Shown: positions 1-7,140 of the stretch, one piece after another
Position numbering within the stretch: the first letter of the stretch is position 1
Layout of the letters: every line of letters starts with the position of its first letter
Assembly: GCA_903848655.1 (NCBI GenBank)
Contig: CAINGT010000082.1
Location: forward strand, 1 to 46,458
Direction of reading: 5' to 3'
Length of the DNA stretch: 46,458 nt
Origin: an uncultured Sphingomonadales bacterium
Lineage (GTDB): Bacteria; Pseudomonadota; Alphaproteobacteria; Sphingomonadales; Sphingomonadaceae
The notes under the pieces: generated by a model
Told to the model about the DNA's origin: nothing
Seen by the model: the letters and a program-made list of their open reading frames with translations, nothing else
Databases searched by the model: none
Position numbers and translations under genes: made by a program

Positions 1-2
1 GA

Positions 3-107
3 TAGAGCATGATGCGAAAAAGTGGGCACCGGTTTTTCGCAAAAAATCATGCGAAAACAAAGACTCCTAGAGCATGATGCGATTCTTTCTTATCGCATCA
101 TGCTCTA
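3..107 (+). repeat. two-module palindromic repeat, copy 1
   Basis: Module A (3-67) starts TAGAGCATGATGCGAAAAAG, passes through an ACCGG core and ends AAAACAAAGACTC. Module B (68-107) is a perfect hairpin with 16-bp arms (68-83 and 92-107) and an 8-nt loop. The same two modules recur, diverged, at seven other loci in this window, always A then B on this strand. The element resembles the short intergenic palindromes that are abundant in alphaproteobacterial chromosomes. It contains no gene. Confidence 0.9.
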
Positions 108-109
108 GA

Positions 110-145
110 CCCCACCCCCAACCCCCTCCCCTAAAGGGGAGGGGG
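110..145 (-). terminator. G-rich hairpin terminator downstream of nadC
   Basis: The arms CCCCCTCCCC (122-131) and GGGGAGGGGG (136-145) form a perfect 10-bp hairpin with a TAAA loop, 36 bases after the nadC stop. On the nadC-sense strand the hairpin runs directly into further G tracts (complement of 110-119). The transcript therefore carries four G runs of four or five with loops of one or two bases. There is no U tract, so termination is inferred from position and stability. Confidence 0.6.
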
Positions 146-180
146 ATTTAAGGGTTTGATCGCGCTTGTTTTATTAACCG

Positions 181-1044
181 TCAGGCGAGCGTGAAATCCA
201 ACCCGATATCGGCGGCGGGCGCGCTTTGGGTCAGCCGCCCGACCGAGATGAAATCGACCCCGGTGGCGGCAATCGCCGCAATCGTGTCGAGCGTTACCCC
301 GCCCGATGCTTCGCACGGCACCCGGCCCGCGACGATGGCCAGCGCCTGACGCAGCAGCTCCGGCCCCATATTGTCGAGCAGCAGGCGCGTTGCCCCGGCG
401 TCGAGCGCAGGAATGATCTGGTCGATCCGGTCGATTTCGCAGATCACGTCGTGCACCCCGGCCTTGCGCGCCAGCGCCACCGCCGCCGCCACGCCGCCCG
501 CCACCGCGACATGGTTGTCCTTAATCATCGCCGCATCCCACAGCCCCATGCGATGGTTGTGCCCGCCGCCAGTGCGCACTGCATATTTTTCCAGCGCGCG
601 CATTCCGGGGATGGTCTTGCGCGTATCGAGCAGCCGCGCGCGCGTATCGCCCATCGCGGTGACATAGCGCCGCGTCAGCGTGGCAATTCCGGTCAAATGC
701 TGCACGGTATTGAGCGCGCTGCGCTCCGCCGTCAGCAGCGCACGCGCCGATCCGGCCACGCGCAGCAGCGCGGTGCCGGGCGCAACCCCCGCGCCTTCGT
801 CAACCAGCAGTGCAATCTCCGCCGCAGGATCGAGCGCGCGGAAAAACGCCGCCGCCAGCGGCAATCCGCACAGGCAGACCGCATCGCGGCTGGCCATGAC
901 CCCGGTAAAGCGCGCATCGGCGGGGATCACGCTGGCGCTGGTGACATCGCGGCCGCCGCCGGGCCAGCCGGTGCCGAGATCTTCGGCAAGCGTGCGGGCG
1001 ACAAAGGCGTCGAGGTCAAAGCCGGGGAGGGAAAAGGACGTCAT
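181..1044 (-). CDS. nadC: nicotinate-nucleotide pyrophosphorylase (carboxylating)
   Basis: Quinolinate phosphoribosyltransferase. It converts quinolinate and PRPP to nicotinate mononucleotide, CO2 and pyrophosphate in de novo NAD synthesis in the cytosol. Family signatures are clear: DTRKTIPGMR, KYAVRTGGGHNHRMGL, and the KDNH that follows; near the C-terminus, the phosphate-binding ISVGRLTQSA. The length (287 aa) is normal. I chose the ATG at 1044, giving MTSFSLPGF, because the N-terminal helix typical of the family begins there. An in-frame ATG at 1074 would add ten untypical residues. No nadA or nadB is in view, so the gene stands alone, with a divergent remnant upstream and a G-rich hairpin downstream. 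Confidence 0.95.
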   Translation of the reverse strand: MTSFSLPGFDLDAFVARTLAEDLGTGWPGGGRDVTSASVIPADARFTGVMASRDAVCLCGLPLAAAFFRALDPAAEIALLVDEGAGVAPGTALLRVAGSARALLTAERSALNTVQHLTGIATLTRRYVTAMGDTRARLLDTRKTIPGMRALEKYAVRTGGGHNHRMGLWDAAMIKDNHVAVAGGVAAAVALARKAGVHDVICEIDRIDQIIPALDAGATRLLLDNMGPELLRQALAIVAGRVPCEASGGVTLDTIAAIAATGVDFISVGRLTQSAPAADIGLDFTLA

Positions 1045-1128
1045 GGCGCGCGATATAGCCATGCTGGTGCGCACTGGCTATGGTCCGCGGGGTTTTCATG
1101 GGGGTTTGGGCAATGGCGGAATCCAAAA

Positions 1129-1413
1129 GTGCGGATCGTGTTGGCGGTGTTCGCGGGGATGACCCAGCTTGATTTCACCGGGCCGCACCAATTCCTGTCG
1201 CGGATGCCCGGCAGCGAAACGCGGGTGGCCAGCCGCGATGGCGGCGATGTGCCGAGCGAAGGGCTGGTGTTTGGCGGAACCGCGCGACCGGCCGATATCG
1301 ACTACTGCGATGTGCTGTGCGTGCCCGCCGTGGTGGCCCGCTATCGCGCGCGCATGGCGGAAATTCTGCCCGTGCGCGCGGCCGAAGCGGCGCTGGCGGC
1401 ATCACGAATCAGC
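1129..1413 (+). pseudogene. internally deleted DJ-1/PfpI family gene
   Basis: The reading frame from the GTG at 1129 gives VRIVLAVFAGMTQLDFTGP, the start of an isonitrile hydratase-like DJ-1/PfpI protein. It continues to about residue 66 with DYCDVLCVPA, where the family normally continues GGxG toward the nucleophile elbow. Instead the frame passes directly into VARYRARMAEILPVRAAEAA, which resembles the C-terminal helix of the same family. About 100 central residues, including the catalytic Cys, are absent. The frame then runs without homology into the cold-shock leader. I read this as a gene that lost its middle in frame. It is unlikely to be functional. The family call for the N-terminal part is good; the C-terminal match is from memory. 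Confidence 0.6.
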
Positions 1414-1541
1414 GCCTGGCAGCAGGGATGGTCGGGCGGTTCGCGCAAGTATCGGCAACAGGCGTTGCATTTTCGCGATTTATCGCTTATGTTGATTTTG
1501 CTAACGTCGCCTGAGACTGGACTTTCGGCCTTTTTCGCCTT

Positions 1542-1612
1542 CCGATCCTTATCACGCCTCTTCGCTCTGCGGGCAAGTTGTCCGCAGATCAACTTTCTGT
1601 GTAAGGATCCGG
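1542..1612 (+). promoter_or_regulatory. cold-shock gene leader with anti-Shine-Dalgarno pairing
   Basis: The 5' leader of the cold-shock gene holds a 10-bp hairpin, CTGCGGGCAA (1567-1576) with TTGTCCGCAG (1578-1587). It also holds GATCCTT at 1544-1550, which is exactly complementary to AAGGATC at 1603-1609, a stretch that includes the ribosome binding site eight bases before the ATG. With one bulge the pairing extends to CCGATCCTT/AAGGATCCGG. Structured leaders that hide or expose the binding site with temperature are known for cspA of Escherichia coli. A similar role here is inference. Confidence 0.4.
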
Positions 1613-1615
1613 ATC

Positions 1616-1822
1616 ATGCCAGTAGGCACCGTAAAATTTTTCAATGCCGACAAGGGCTATGGCTTCATCGCGCCTGATGGCGGCGCTGCTGACAGTTTCG
1701 TCCACATCAGCGCGGTCGAACGCGCGGGAATGCGCACTTTGCTGAAAGATCAGCGGCTCAAGTACGAACTCGAAGAAGATCGCCGGGGCAAAGTCTCGGC
1801 AGTCAACCTCGAAGCGGTCTGA
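1616..1822 (+). CDS. cold-shock protein, CspA family
   Basis: A single cold-shock domain of 68 aa that binds single-stranded RNA/DNA and keeps transcripts unfolded at low temperature. RNP1 is seen as KGYGFI (residues 13-18) and RNP2 as SFVHIS (27-32). The start is set by AAGGA at 1603-1607. The gene is followed four bases after its stop by an IF-1 paralogue, so the two are almost certainly co-transcribed. A DEAD-box helicase lies less than 1 kb downstream, which points to a shared cold-adaptation role. The leader can form alternative structures. Confidence 0.93.
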   Translation: MPVGTVKFFNADKGYGFIAPDGGAADSFVHISAVERAGMRTLLKDQRLKYELEEDRRGKVSAVNLEAV

Positions 1823-1826
1823 CGCG

Positions 1827-2090
1827 ATGGCCAAAGAGGATCTGTTGACCCTCGAAGGCCAGATCGACGAAATCCTGCCCGATGGTCGTTTTGGCGTCAT
1901 GCTTGAAAACGACCACCGGATTATCGCTTACACGGCTGGCAAGATGCGCAAATACCGCATCCGGTCAGTCGTGGGCGATAGGGTCCGCGTTGAAATGACC
2001 CCTTATGACCTTGAAAAAGGGCGCATCGTGTTTCGTGACAAAGGCCCCGGCGGCACCAGCGGCCCCGGCCCGCAACGCAAACGGCGATAA
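1827..2090 (+). CDS. infA: translation initiation factor IF-1 (paralogue)
   Basis: An 87-aa OB-fold protein of the IF-1 family, which binds the ribosomal A site during initiation. Recognisable segments are the [21 protein letters not shown] core and [19 protein letters not shown]. It is about 15 residues longer than usual IF-1 because of a Gly/Pro-rich basic tail ending QRKRR. The core departs at several positions from the most conserved alphaproteobacterial IF-1, so this may be a second, cold-associated copy. Whether a housekeeping infA exists elsewhere cannot be seen. It starts four bases after the cold-shock gene stop. Confidence 0.85.
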   Translation: MAKEDLLTLEGQIDEILPDGRFGVMLENDHRIIAYTAGKMRKYRIRSVVGDRVRVEMTPYDLEKGRIVFRDKGPGGTSGPGPQRKRR

Positions 2091-2136
2091 GCCTGACTTG
2101 TTACCCATCTGGTGCCCATGCGCGCCAAGGACTTTC

Positions 2137-2313
2137 ATGACGACCCTGAATTCTGTGTTTACCGACTTTACCATCCGTAAAACTTCCAAACCCGCCATCG
2201 CCCCTCCATCCGCGCTGGCCCGCTCATGGCAGGACATACCCTGCCGAACCCGCACGTCGCCGGTCCTGTCGCGACAGGAATTGCAGCGGCTGATCCGCGA
2301 CATGGTTGGCTGA
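2137..2313 (+). CDS. small hypothetical protein (58 aa)
   Basis: A short reading frame starting MTTLNSVFTDF with AAGGA six bases before the ATG. The product is basic in its first half, contains two cysteines, and ends in an amphipathic stretch, SRQELQRLIRDMVG. I recognise no domain. It lies 46 bases after infA in the same direction, so it may belong to the cold-shock transcript. Support comes from the good ribosome binding site and from filling the gap between two real genes. Confidence 0.5.
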   Translation: MTTLNSVFTDFTIRKTSKPAIAPPSALARSWQDIPCRTRTSPVLSRQELQRLIRDMVG

Positions 2314-2354
2314 ACGCCCACCCACGCTGCGCAACCGGTCGAAAGGGGCCAGCG

Positions 2355-2591
2355 ATGACTGCTTCCAGCGAATTTTACCTCGTCCAAGCGGCGCAATGCG
2401 CACGTTCTGCCGAACGCGCCACGCTGGCCAACCAGCGCGAAACCTATCTTCGCGCCGGGGCGGCCTGGCAGGCGCTGGCTGACCGCGAACTGGATGTCAC
2501 CACCGCGCGCGAAGCCCGCGATGCCGAAAAAGCGGCACGGCAGGGCTTTCCCGGCTTGGCTGAAGGCGATACGGCAGCGCTCTTGCGCTGA
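2355..2591 (+). CDS. small hypothetical protein (78 aa)
   Basis: Starts MTASSEFYLVQAAQCARSAE, with AAAGGGG upstream of the ATG. Alanine-rich and predicted all-helical. The pattern (Tyr and Ala, a central Arg-rich segment, then AWQALADREL) resembles short helical proteins common in sphingomonads that carry no assigned function. A comparable short helical product occurs at 17855. Same direction as the helicase that follows 100 bases later. Function unknown. Confidence 0.6.
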   Translation: MTASSEFYLVQAAQCARSAERATLANQRETYLRAGAAWQALADRELDVTTAREARDAEKAARQGFPGLAEGDTAALLR

Positions 2592-2692
2592 TCGGGGCTG
2601 CCCTGACCGCGAAAATCGGGTATTGCCGCGCGGCATTGCCCTGCCATCTGAACCCGCCGTAGCCCGGCGCCAGCCCAAAGTCATGATTTGCC

Positions 2693-4402
2693 ATGCCCTT
2701 TTCCTCGCTTCCTCCGCTGATTGCCGCCGCACTGGCCGAACAAGGCTATCGTGAGCCAACCCCGGTTCAAGCCGCCGTACTGGCACCCGAAGCGCTTGCG
2801 CGCGATTTGCTCGTTTCGGCCCAGACCGGGTCGGGCAAGACCGTGGCATTCGGCATTGCCATGGCCGACCGGCTGCTTGCCACTATGGCCGAAGCGCGTG
2901 GGCGCGCGCCGCTGGCGCTGGTGATTGCCCCCACGCGCGAACTGGCCTTGCAGGTCAGCCGCGAACTGATGTGGCTGTTTGCCAAGACCGGCGCGCGGAT
3001 TACCACGTGCGTTGGCGGGATGGATGCAGTCAAAGAACGGCGCGCGCTGGCGCAGGGTACGCAAATCGTGGTCGGCACGCCGGGCCGCTTGCGCGATCAC
3101 CTTGAACGCGGCGCGCTCGATCTGTCATCGCTGGGCCATGTCGTGCTCGACGAAGCCGACGAAATGCTCGACATGGGGTTTCGCGAAGATCTCGAAGAAA
3201 TCCTTGAAGCGACCCCGGCAGAGCGCAGCACGCTGCTGTTTTCCGCCACGATGCCCAAGCCGATTGTCGCGCTGGCACGGCGCTATCAGCGCGATGCCTT
3301 GCGCATATCGACGGTGGGCGACAATTCCGGGCACGGCGATATCGACTATCAGGCGGTGGCTGTCTCGCCCGCCGATATCGAAAACGCGGTGATCAATCTG
3401 GTGCGGTTTCACGAAGCCGAAACCGCGATCCTGTTTTGCGCCACGCGCGACAATGTGCGCCATTTGCACGCCTCGCTGATCGAGCGCGGCTTTGCCGCTG
3501 TCGCGCTGTCGGGCGAACACAGCCAGTCCGAACGCAACAATGCATTGCAAGCCTTGCGCGATGGCCGTGCGCGGATTTGCGTGGCGACCGATGTTGCCGC
3601 GCGCGGGATCGATATTCCCTCGCTCAGCCTTGTCATCCATGTCGAAGTGCCGCGCGATGCCGAAGTGTTGCAGCATCGGTCGGGCCGGACGGGCCGCGCC
3701 GGGCGCAAAGGCATTGCCGTGCTGGTGGTACCCTATCCGCGCCGCCGCCGGGTCGAAGGCATGTTGCGCGATGCGCGCGTCAGCGCCAGTTGGGTGCCGG
3801 TGCCGTCGCCCGAAGCGATCCGCGACCGTGACCGCGAACGCCTGCTGGCCGACTTGCTGCAACCGGTCGAAGCCAGCGACGCCGACCGCGCCATCGCCGA
3901 ACGCATTCTGGAAACGCTCAGCCCGGTCGATGTCGCGGTGGCGCTGATCCACGCGCGCCGACGCGGCACCCCCGAACCCGAAGAACTGATCGAAGCCGCG
4001 CCAATCGAAGGCGGCAACCGGCCCGAGCGCCGCGCCGGGTTTGACGATGTCGCGTGGTTCCGCATGGATATTGGCCGGCGGCAAAACGCCGATCCGCGCT
4101 GGATTCTGCCTTTGCTGTGCCGACGTGGCCATATTACCCGCAATGAAATCGGCGCAATCCGCATCGCGGCAAATGAAACCTATTTTCAGGTGCCGCGCGC
4201 GGTCGAAGCCAAATTCCGCGCTGCGCTCAAACGCACTTTGATCCCCGGTGCCGAAGACGAAAGCGGCATCACTATCGAAGCTTCGGCAGAGCCGCCCAGC
4301 GGCCCGCACCCGGCGCGCGACAATGCCAATGGACGCGGGCGCGGCGCAGGCGGCCCCCCGCTGCGCAAAGGCAATGCGACGAGGCTAAAGCCCCGGCACT
4401 GA
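2693..4402 (+). CDS. DEAD-box RNA helicase, DeaD/CsdA-like
   Basis: ATP-dependent RNA helicase of 569 aa. The motifs appear in order: Q-motif GYREPTPVQ; motif I AQTGSGKT; Ia PTRELALQ; GTPGRL; II DEADEMLD; III SATMP; then in the second RecA domain ATDVAARGID and HRSGRTGRAGRKG. After about residue 440 there is a DbpA-type RNA-binding domain (RMDIGRRQNADPRWILPLLC) and a Gly/Arg-rich tail, as in the DeaD/CsdA group involved in ribosome assembly and cold adaptation. Its place near a cold-shock protein and IF-1 supports that role. Its last six codons overlap the end of the convergent astD. The ribosome binding site is weak, so the start is less certain than the identity. Confidence 0.93.
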   Translation: MPFSSLPPLIAAALAEQGYREPTPVQAAVLAPEALARDLLVSAQTGSGKTVAFGIAMADRLLATMAEARGRAPLALVIAPTRELALQVSRELMWLFAKTGARITTCVGGMDAVKERRALAQGTQIVVGTPGRLRDHLERGALDLSSLGHVVLDEADEMLDMGFREDLEEILEATPAERSTLLFSATMPKPIVALARRYQRDALRISTVGDNSGHGDIDYQAVAVSPADIENAVINLVRFHEAETAILFCATRDNVRHLHASLIERGFAAVALSGEHSQSERNNALQALRDGRARICVATDVAARGIDIPSLSLVIHVEVPRDAEVLQHRSGRTGRAGRKGIAVLVVPYPRRRRVEGMLRDARVSASWVPVPSPEAIRDRDRERLLADLLQPVEASDADRAIAERILETLSPVDVAVALIHARRRGTPEPEELIEAAPIEGGNRPERRAGFDDVAWFRMDIGRRQNADPRWILPLLCRRGHITRNEIGAIRIAANETYFQVPRAVEAKFRAALKRTLIPGAEDESGITIEASAEPPSGPHPARDNANGRGRGAGGPPLRKGNATRLKPRH

Positions 4403-5791
4403 CAGCGCGGCGAGCACCGGGGCCTCGAAACTGGCAACGGGATAGGCGCAATAGTCCGCCGCGTAATAGGCGCTGGGCCGGTGGTTGCCCGATTCGCCCA
4501 GCCCGCCGAACGGTGCGGACGATGCCGCGCCGGTGGTCGGGCGGTTCCAGTTGACCACCCCGGCGCGGATTTCGGCGATAAAGCGGTCCCACAGCGCGGG
4601 ATCGGCGGCGAGCAACCCGGCGCTGAGGCCAAACGCCGTGGCATTGGCGGCAGCGATCGCTGCGGAAAAATCCGCCACCCGCACGATTTGCAGCACGGGC
4701 GCGAAAATTTCTGCATCCGCCACCGCCATGCCCGTGACATCGATCAGCACCGGGCCAAAAAACGCATCGCCCCGGCCCGCCACCCGGCTGCGATCCAGCA
4801 CCACCTGCGCACCGCCCGCAATCAGCCCGGACAGCGCCGCGCGCGCCGTTTGCGCGGCTTGCGGCGAAATCAGCGGGCCCATGAATGCCTGATCGTCGCC
4901 CGCGCCAATCGGCAGCCGCGCTGCCAGATCGGCCAGCGCCGCGATCAGCGCGTCGCCAGCCGGGCCATCGGGCACGATCAGCCGCCGCGCGCACGAACAG
5001 CGCTGCCCGGTCGAAACGAACGCCGAATGCACCACCAGATTGGCCAGAATCGCCGGATCGGTGCGATCATCCCACACCACCAGCGGATTGTTGCCGCCCA
5101 GTTCGAGCGCCAGAATCACCCCCGGCCGGTCGATCAGCGCGTGGCGAAAGTGCCGCCCGGCAGCGGCGGAGCCGGTAAACAGCAAGCCGTCGATATCGCT
5201 GGCGATCAGCGCCGCACCGGTATCGCGCCCGCCTTGCACGATCTGGAGCACATCGGCGGGCAGACCCGCTGTGTGCCAGGCATCGACCATCGCCGCGCCC
5301 ACCGCCGGGGTCAGTTCGGACGGTTTGAACACCACCGCATTGCCCGCGATCAGCGCGGGAACGATATGGCCATTGGGCAAATGGCCGGGAAAATTGTACG
5401 GGCCCAACACCGCCATGACCCCGTGCGGATGGTGGCGCAAGACCGCGCGGCCAAACGGTTGCGGCGAATCGCTGGTGCCCGCGCGCTCGGCCTGCGCGCG
5501 GATGGCGATGGCGACTTTGCCGATCATCGCGGCAACTTCGGTCTGCGCTTCCCACAGCAATTTGCCGGTTTCGCGGCAGATCAGCCAAGCCAGATCATCG
5601 CGCCGGTCGGCCAGCACCCCGGCAAAGGCATGTGCCAACGCGATCCGCCGGTTGAGCGGCAGACGCGCCCAGCCGGGCGCGGCGGCGCGCGCGCGCTCCA
5701 CTGCGGCGGAAACGGTGGCCGCATCGGTGGGCGCGCCCTGCCACACCAGCGCCCCGGTGGCGGGATCGAACGATTGCAGCACGTCAGCCAT
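4385..5791 (-). CDS. astD: N-succinylglutamate 5-semialdehyde dehydrogenase
   Basis: NAD-dependent aldehyde dehydrogenase of the arginine succinyltransferase (AST) pathway, converting succinylglutamate semialdehyde to succinylglutamate. AstD-specific stretches are present: GPYNFPGHLPNGHIVPAL (residues 130-147) and RPTTGAASSAPFGGLGESG near the C-terminus, plus ADYCAYPVAS. Catalytic residues are Glu230 in LALELGGNN and Cys265 in TGQRCSC. The length (468 aa) is normal. No astA, astB or astE lies nearby. Instead the gene diverges from an HglS-like gene, so either the AST genes lie elsewhere or the enzyme serves another semialdehyde. Confidence 0.9.
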   Translation of the reverse strand: MADVLQSFDPATGALVWQGAPTDAATVSAAVERARAAAPGWARLPLNRRIALAHAFAGVLADRRDDLAWLICRETGKLLWEAQTEVAAMIGKVAIAIRAQAERAGTSDSPQPFGRAVLRHHPHGVMAVLGPYNFPGHLPNGHIVPALIAGNAVVFKPSELTPAVGAAMVDAWHTAGLPADVLQIVQGGRDTGAALIASDIDGLLFTGSAAAGRHFRHALIDRPGVILALELGGNNPLVVWDDRTDPAILANLVVHSAFVSTGQRCSCARRLIVPDGPAGDALIAALADLAARLPIGAGDDQAFMGPLISPQAAQTARAALSGLIAGGAQVVLDRSRVAGRGDAFFGPVLIDVTGMAVADAEIFAPVLQIVRVADFSAAIAAANATAFGLSAGLLAADPALWDRFIAEIRAGVVNWNRPTTGAASSAPFGGLGESGNHRPSAYYAADYCAYPVASFEAPVLAALSVPGL

Positions 5792-5875
5792 CAGCTTACC
5801 TTGTCATGGGGTCGCGGGATCGCGCGGCTTGTGCCATGGCTGGAGGGGCTGCGGCAAGTGACAGGATCGTTGACG

Positions 5876-7081
5876 ATGACCACCCTGATTGCGCCCGATG
5901 TGATCCGCGCGCGGTTTTGCGCCGCGTTGTCGGCGATGTATCGCGCTGAAGTGCCGCTCTATGCCGATTTGCTGGCCATCGTGGCGCAGGTCAACGCGCG
6001 CGCGGCGGGTGCCGCCGAACCGCGCCTTGCGGTTGAACGCCATGGCGCAATCCGGCTCGGCACTCCGGCAGAACTGGCGATGATGGCGCGCGCTTTTGCC
6101 GTGATGGGGATGGAGCCGGTCGGGTATTACGACTTGTCCCCGGCGGGCGTGCCAGTCCATTCGACCGCGTTTCGCCCGGTGACCGAGGCGGCGCTGGCCG
6201 CCAATCCGTTCCGCGTGTTCTGCTCGCTGCTGCGCCCCGAATTGATCGACGACGCCGCGTTGCGCGCTGAAGTCGCAGCAATTCTGTCGCAGCGCGCGAT
6301 TTTTTCCGACACGGCGCTGCACCTGATCGCGCAAGCTGAAGCCGATGGCGGGCTGACCGCTGGCGATGCCGATGGCTTTGTCGCGGCGCTACTCGAAACG
6401 TTTCGTTGGCACCGCGATGCCCGGGTTGATGCCGCGACATACCACCGGCTGGCTTCGGCGCACCGGCTGATTGCCGATATTGTCGCGTTCAAAGGCCCGC
6501 ATATCAATCACCTGACCCCGCGCACGGTGAACATCGATGCGGCGCAAGGCGCGATGCGTGCGCGTGGTATCCCCGCCAAAGCCGAAATCGAAGGGCCGCC
6601 GCGGCGCGCGGTGCCGATCCTGCTGCGCCAGACGAGTTTTACCGCGCTGACCGAACCGGTGCGCTTTGTCGGAGCGCACGACACTGCGCCCGGCGAACAT
6701 ACCGCCCGGTTTGGCGAGATCGAGCAACGCGGCGCGGCGCTGACGCCCAAGGGCCGCGCGCTGTACGACCGTTTGCTCGCGCAAGCCCGGTCGGGGGATC
6801 GTACCGCACCCTATTCCGACCGCTTGACCCGCGCTTTCGCCGCGTTTCCCGACGACTTGCCGACACTGGTGCGCGAAGGCCTGATCTTTGTTCGTGATGG
6901 TCTGCCGATCACCTATGAGGATTTTCTTCCCGTGAGCGCGGCGGGGATCTTCCAGTCGAATCTGGCGGGCGAGGCGCAGGCGTCGTATGCCGAAGCTTCG
7001 TCACAAGCCGCGTTCGAAGCGGCACTGGGGCGCGCCGTGCTCGATCCGTTTGCGCTCTATGCGGCGATGGCAGACGGGTGA
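5876..7081 (+). CDS. hglS: 2-oxoadipate dioxygenase/decarboxylase-like protein (DUF1338, HglS/YdcJ)
   Basis: A 401-aa member of DUF1338, a VOC-fold metalloenzyme family. The characterised member HglS of Pseudomonas putida turns 2-oxoadipate into D-2-hydroxyglutarate in lysine breakdown. The residues I recall as metal ligands and substrate Arg in HglS (His70, Arg74, His226, Glu294) have clear equivalents here: His56 and Arg60 in ERHGAIRLG, His212 in INHLTPRTVN, and Glu281 in RFGEIEQRG. Activity is therefore likely kept. I chose the ATG at 5876, since residues upstream overlap the astD promoter region. It diverges from astD, and an aldehyde dehydrogenase follows 59 bases after its stop. The exact substrate is inferred. 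Confidence 0.8.
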   Translation: MTTLIAPDVIRARFCAALSAMYRAEVPLYADLLAIVAQVNARAAGAAEPRLAVERHGAIRLGTPAELAMMARAFAVMGMEPVGYYDLSPAGVPVHSTAFRPVTEAALAANPFRVFCSLLRPELIDDAALRAEVAAILSQRAIFSDTALHLIAQAEADGGLTAGDADGFVAALLETFRWHRDARVDAATYHRLASAHRLIADIVAFKGPHINHLTPRTVNIDAAQGAMRARGIPAKAEIEGPPRRAVPILLRQTSFTALTEPVRFVGAHDTAPGEHTARFGEIEQRGAALTPKGRALYDRLLAQARSGDRTAPYSDRLTRAFAAFPDDLPTLVREGLIFVRDGLPITYEDFLPVSAAGIFQSNLAGEAQASYAEASSQAAFEAALGRAVLDPFALYAAMADG

Positions 7082-7140
7082 TTGCGCGCCAGCCGCATTA
7101 TGCTATTAGCCATATCAATAATCAGCGGGAGTGTGTTGCG

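Noticed and set aside
226..1677. 483-aa plus-strand reading frame across nadC
   Set aside because: Its first 900 bases are antisense to nadC and low in complexity; only the segment from about 1129 has family similarity, reported as a pseudogene.
4481..5875. Upstream 465 codons of the frame that ends at 7081
   Set aside because: Antisense to astD and rich in Arg/Gln/His as expected of a shadow frame; the real gene starts at 5876.
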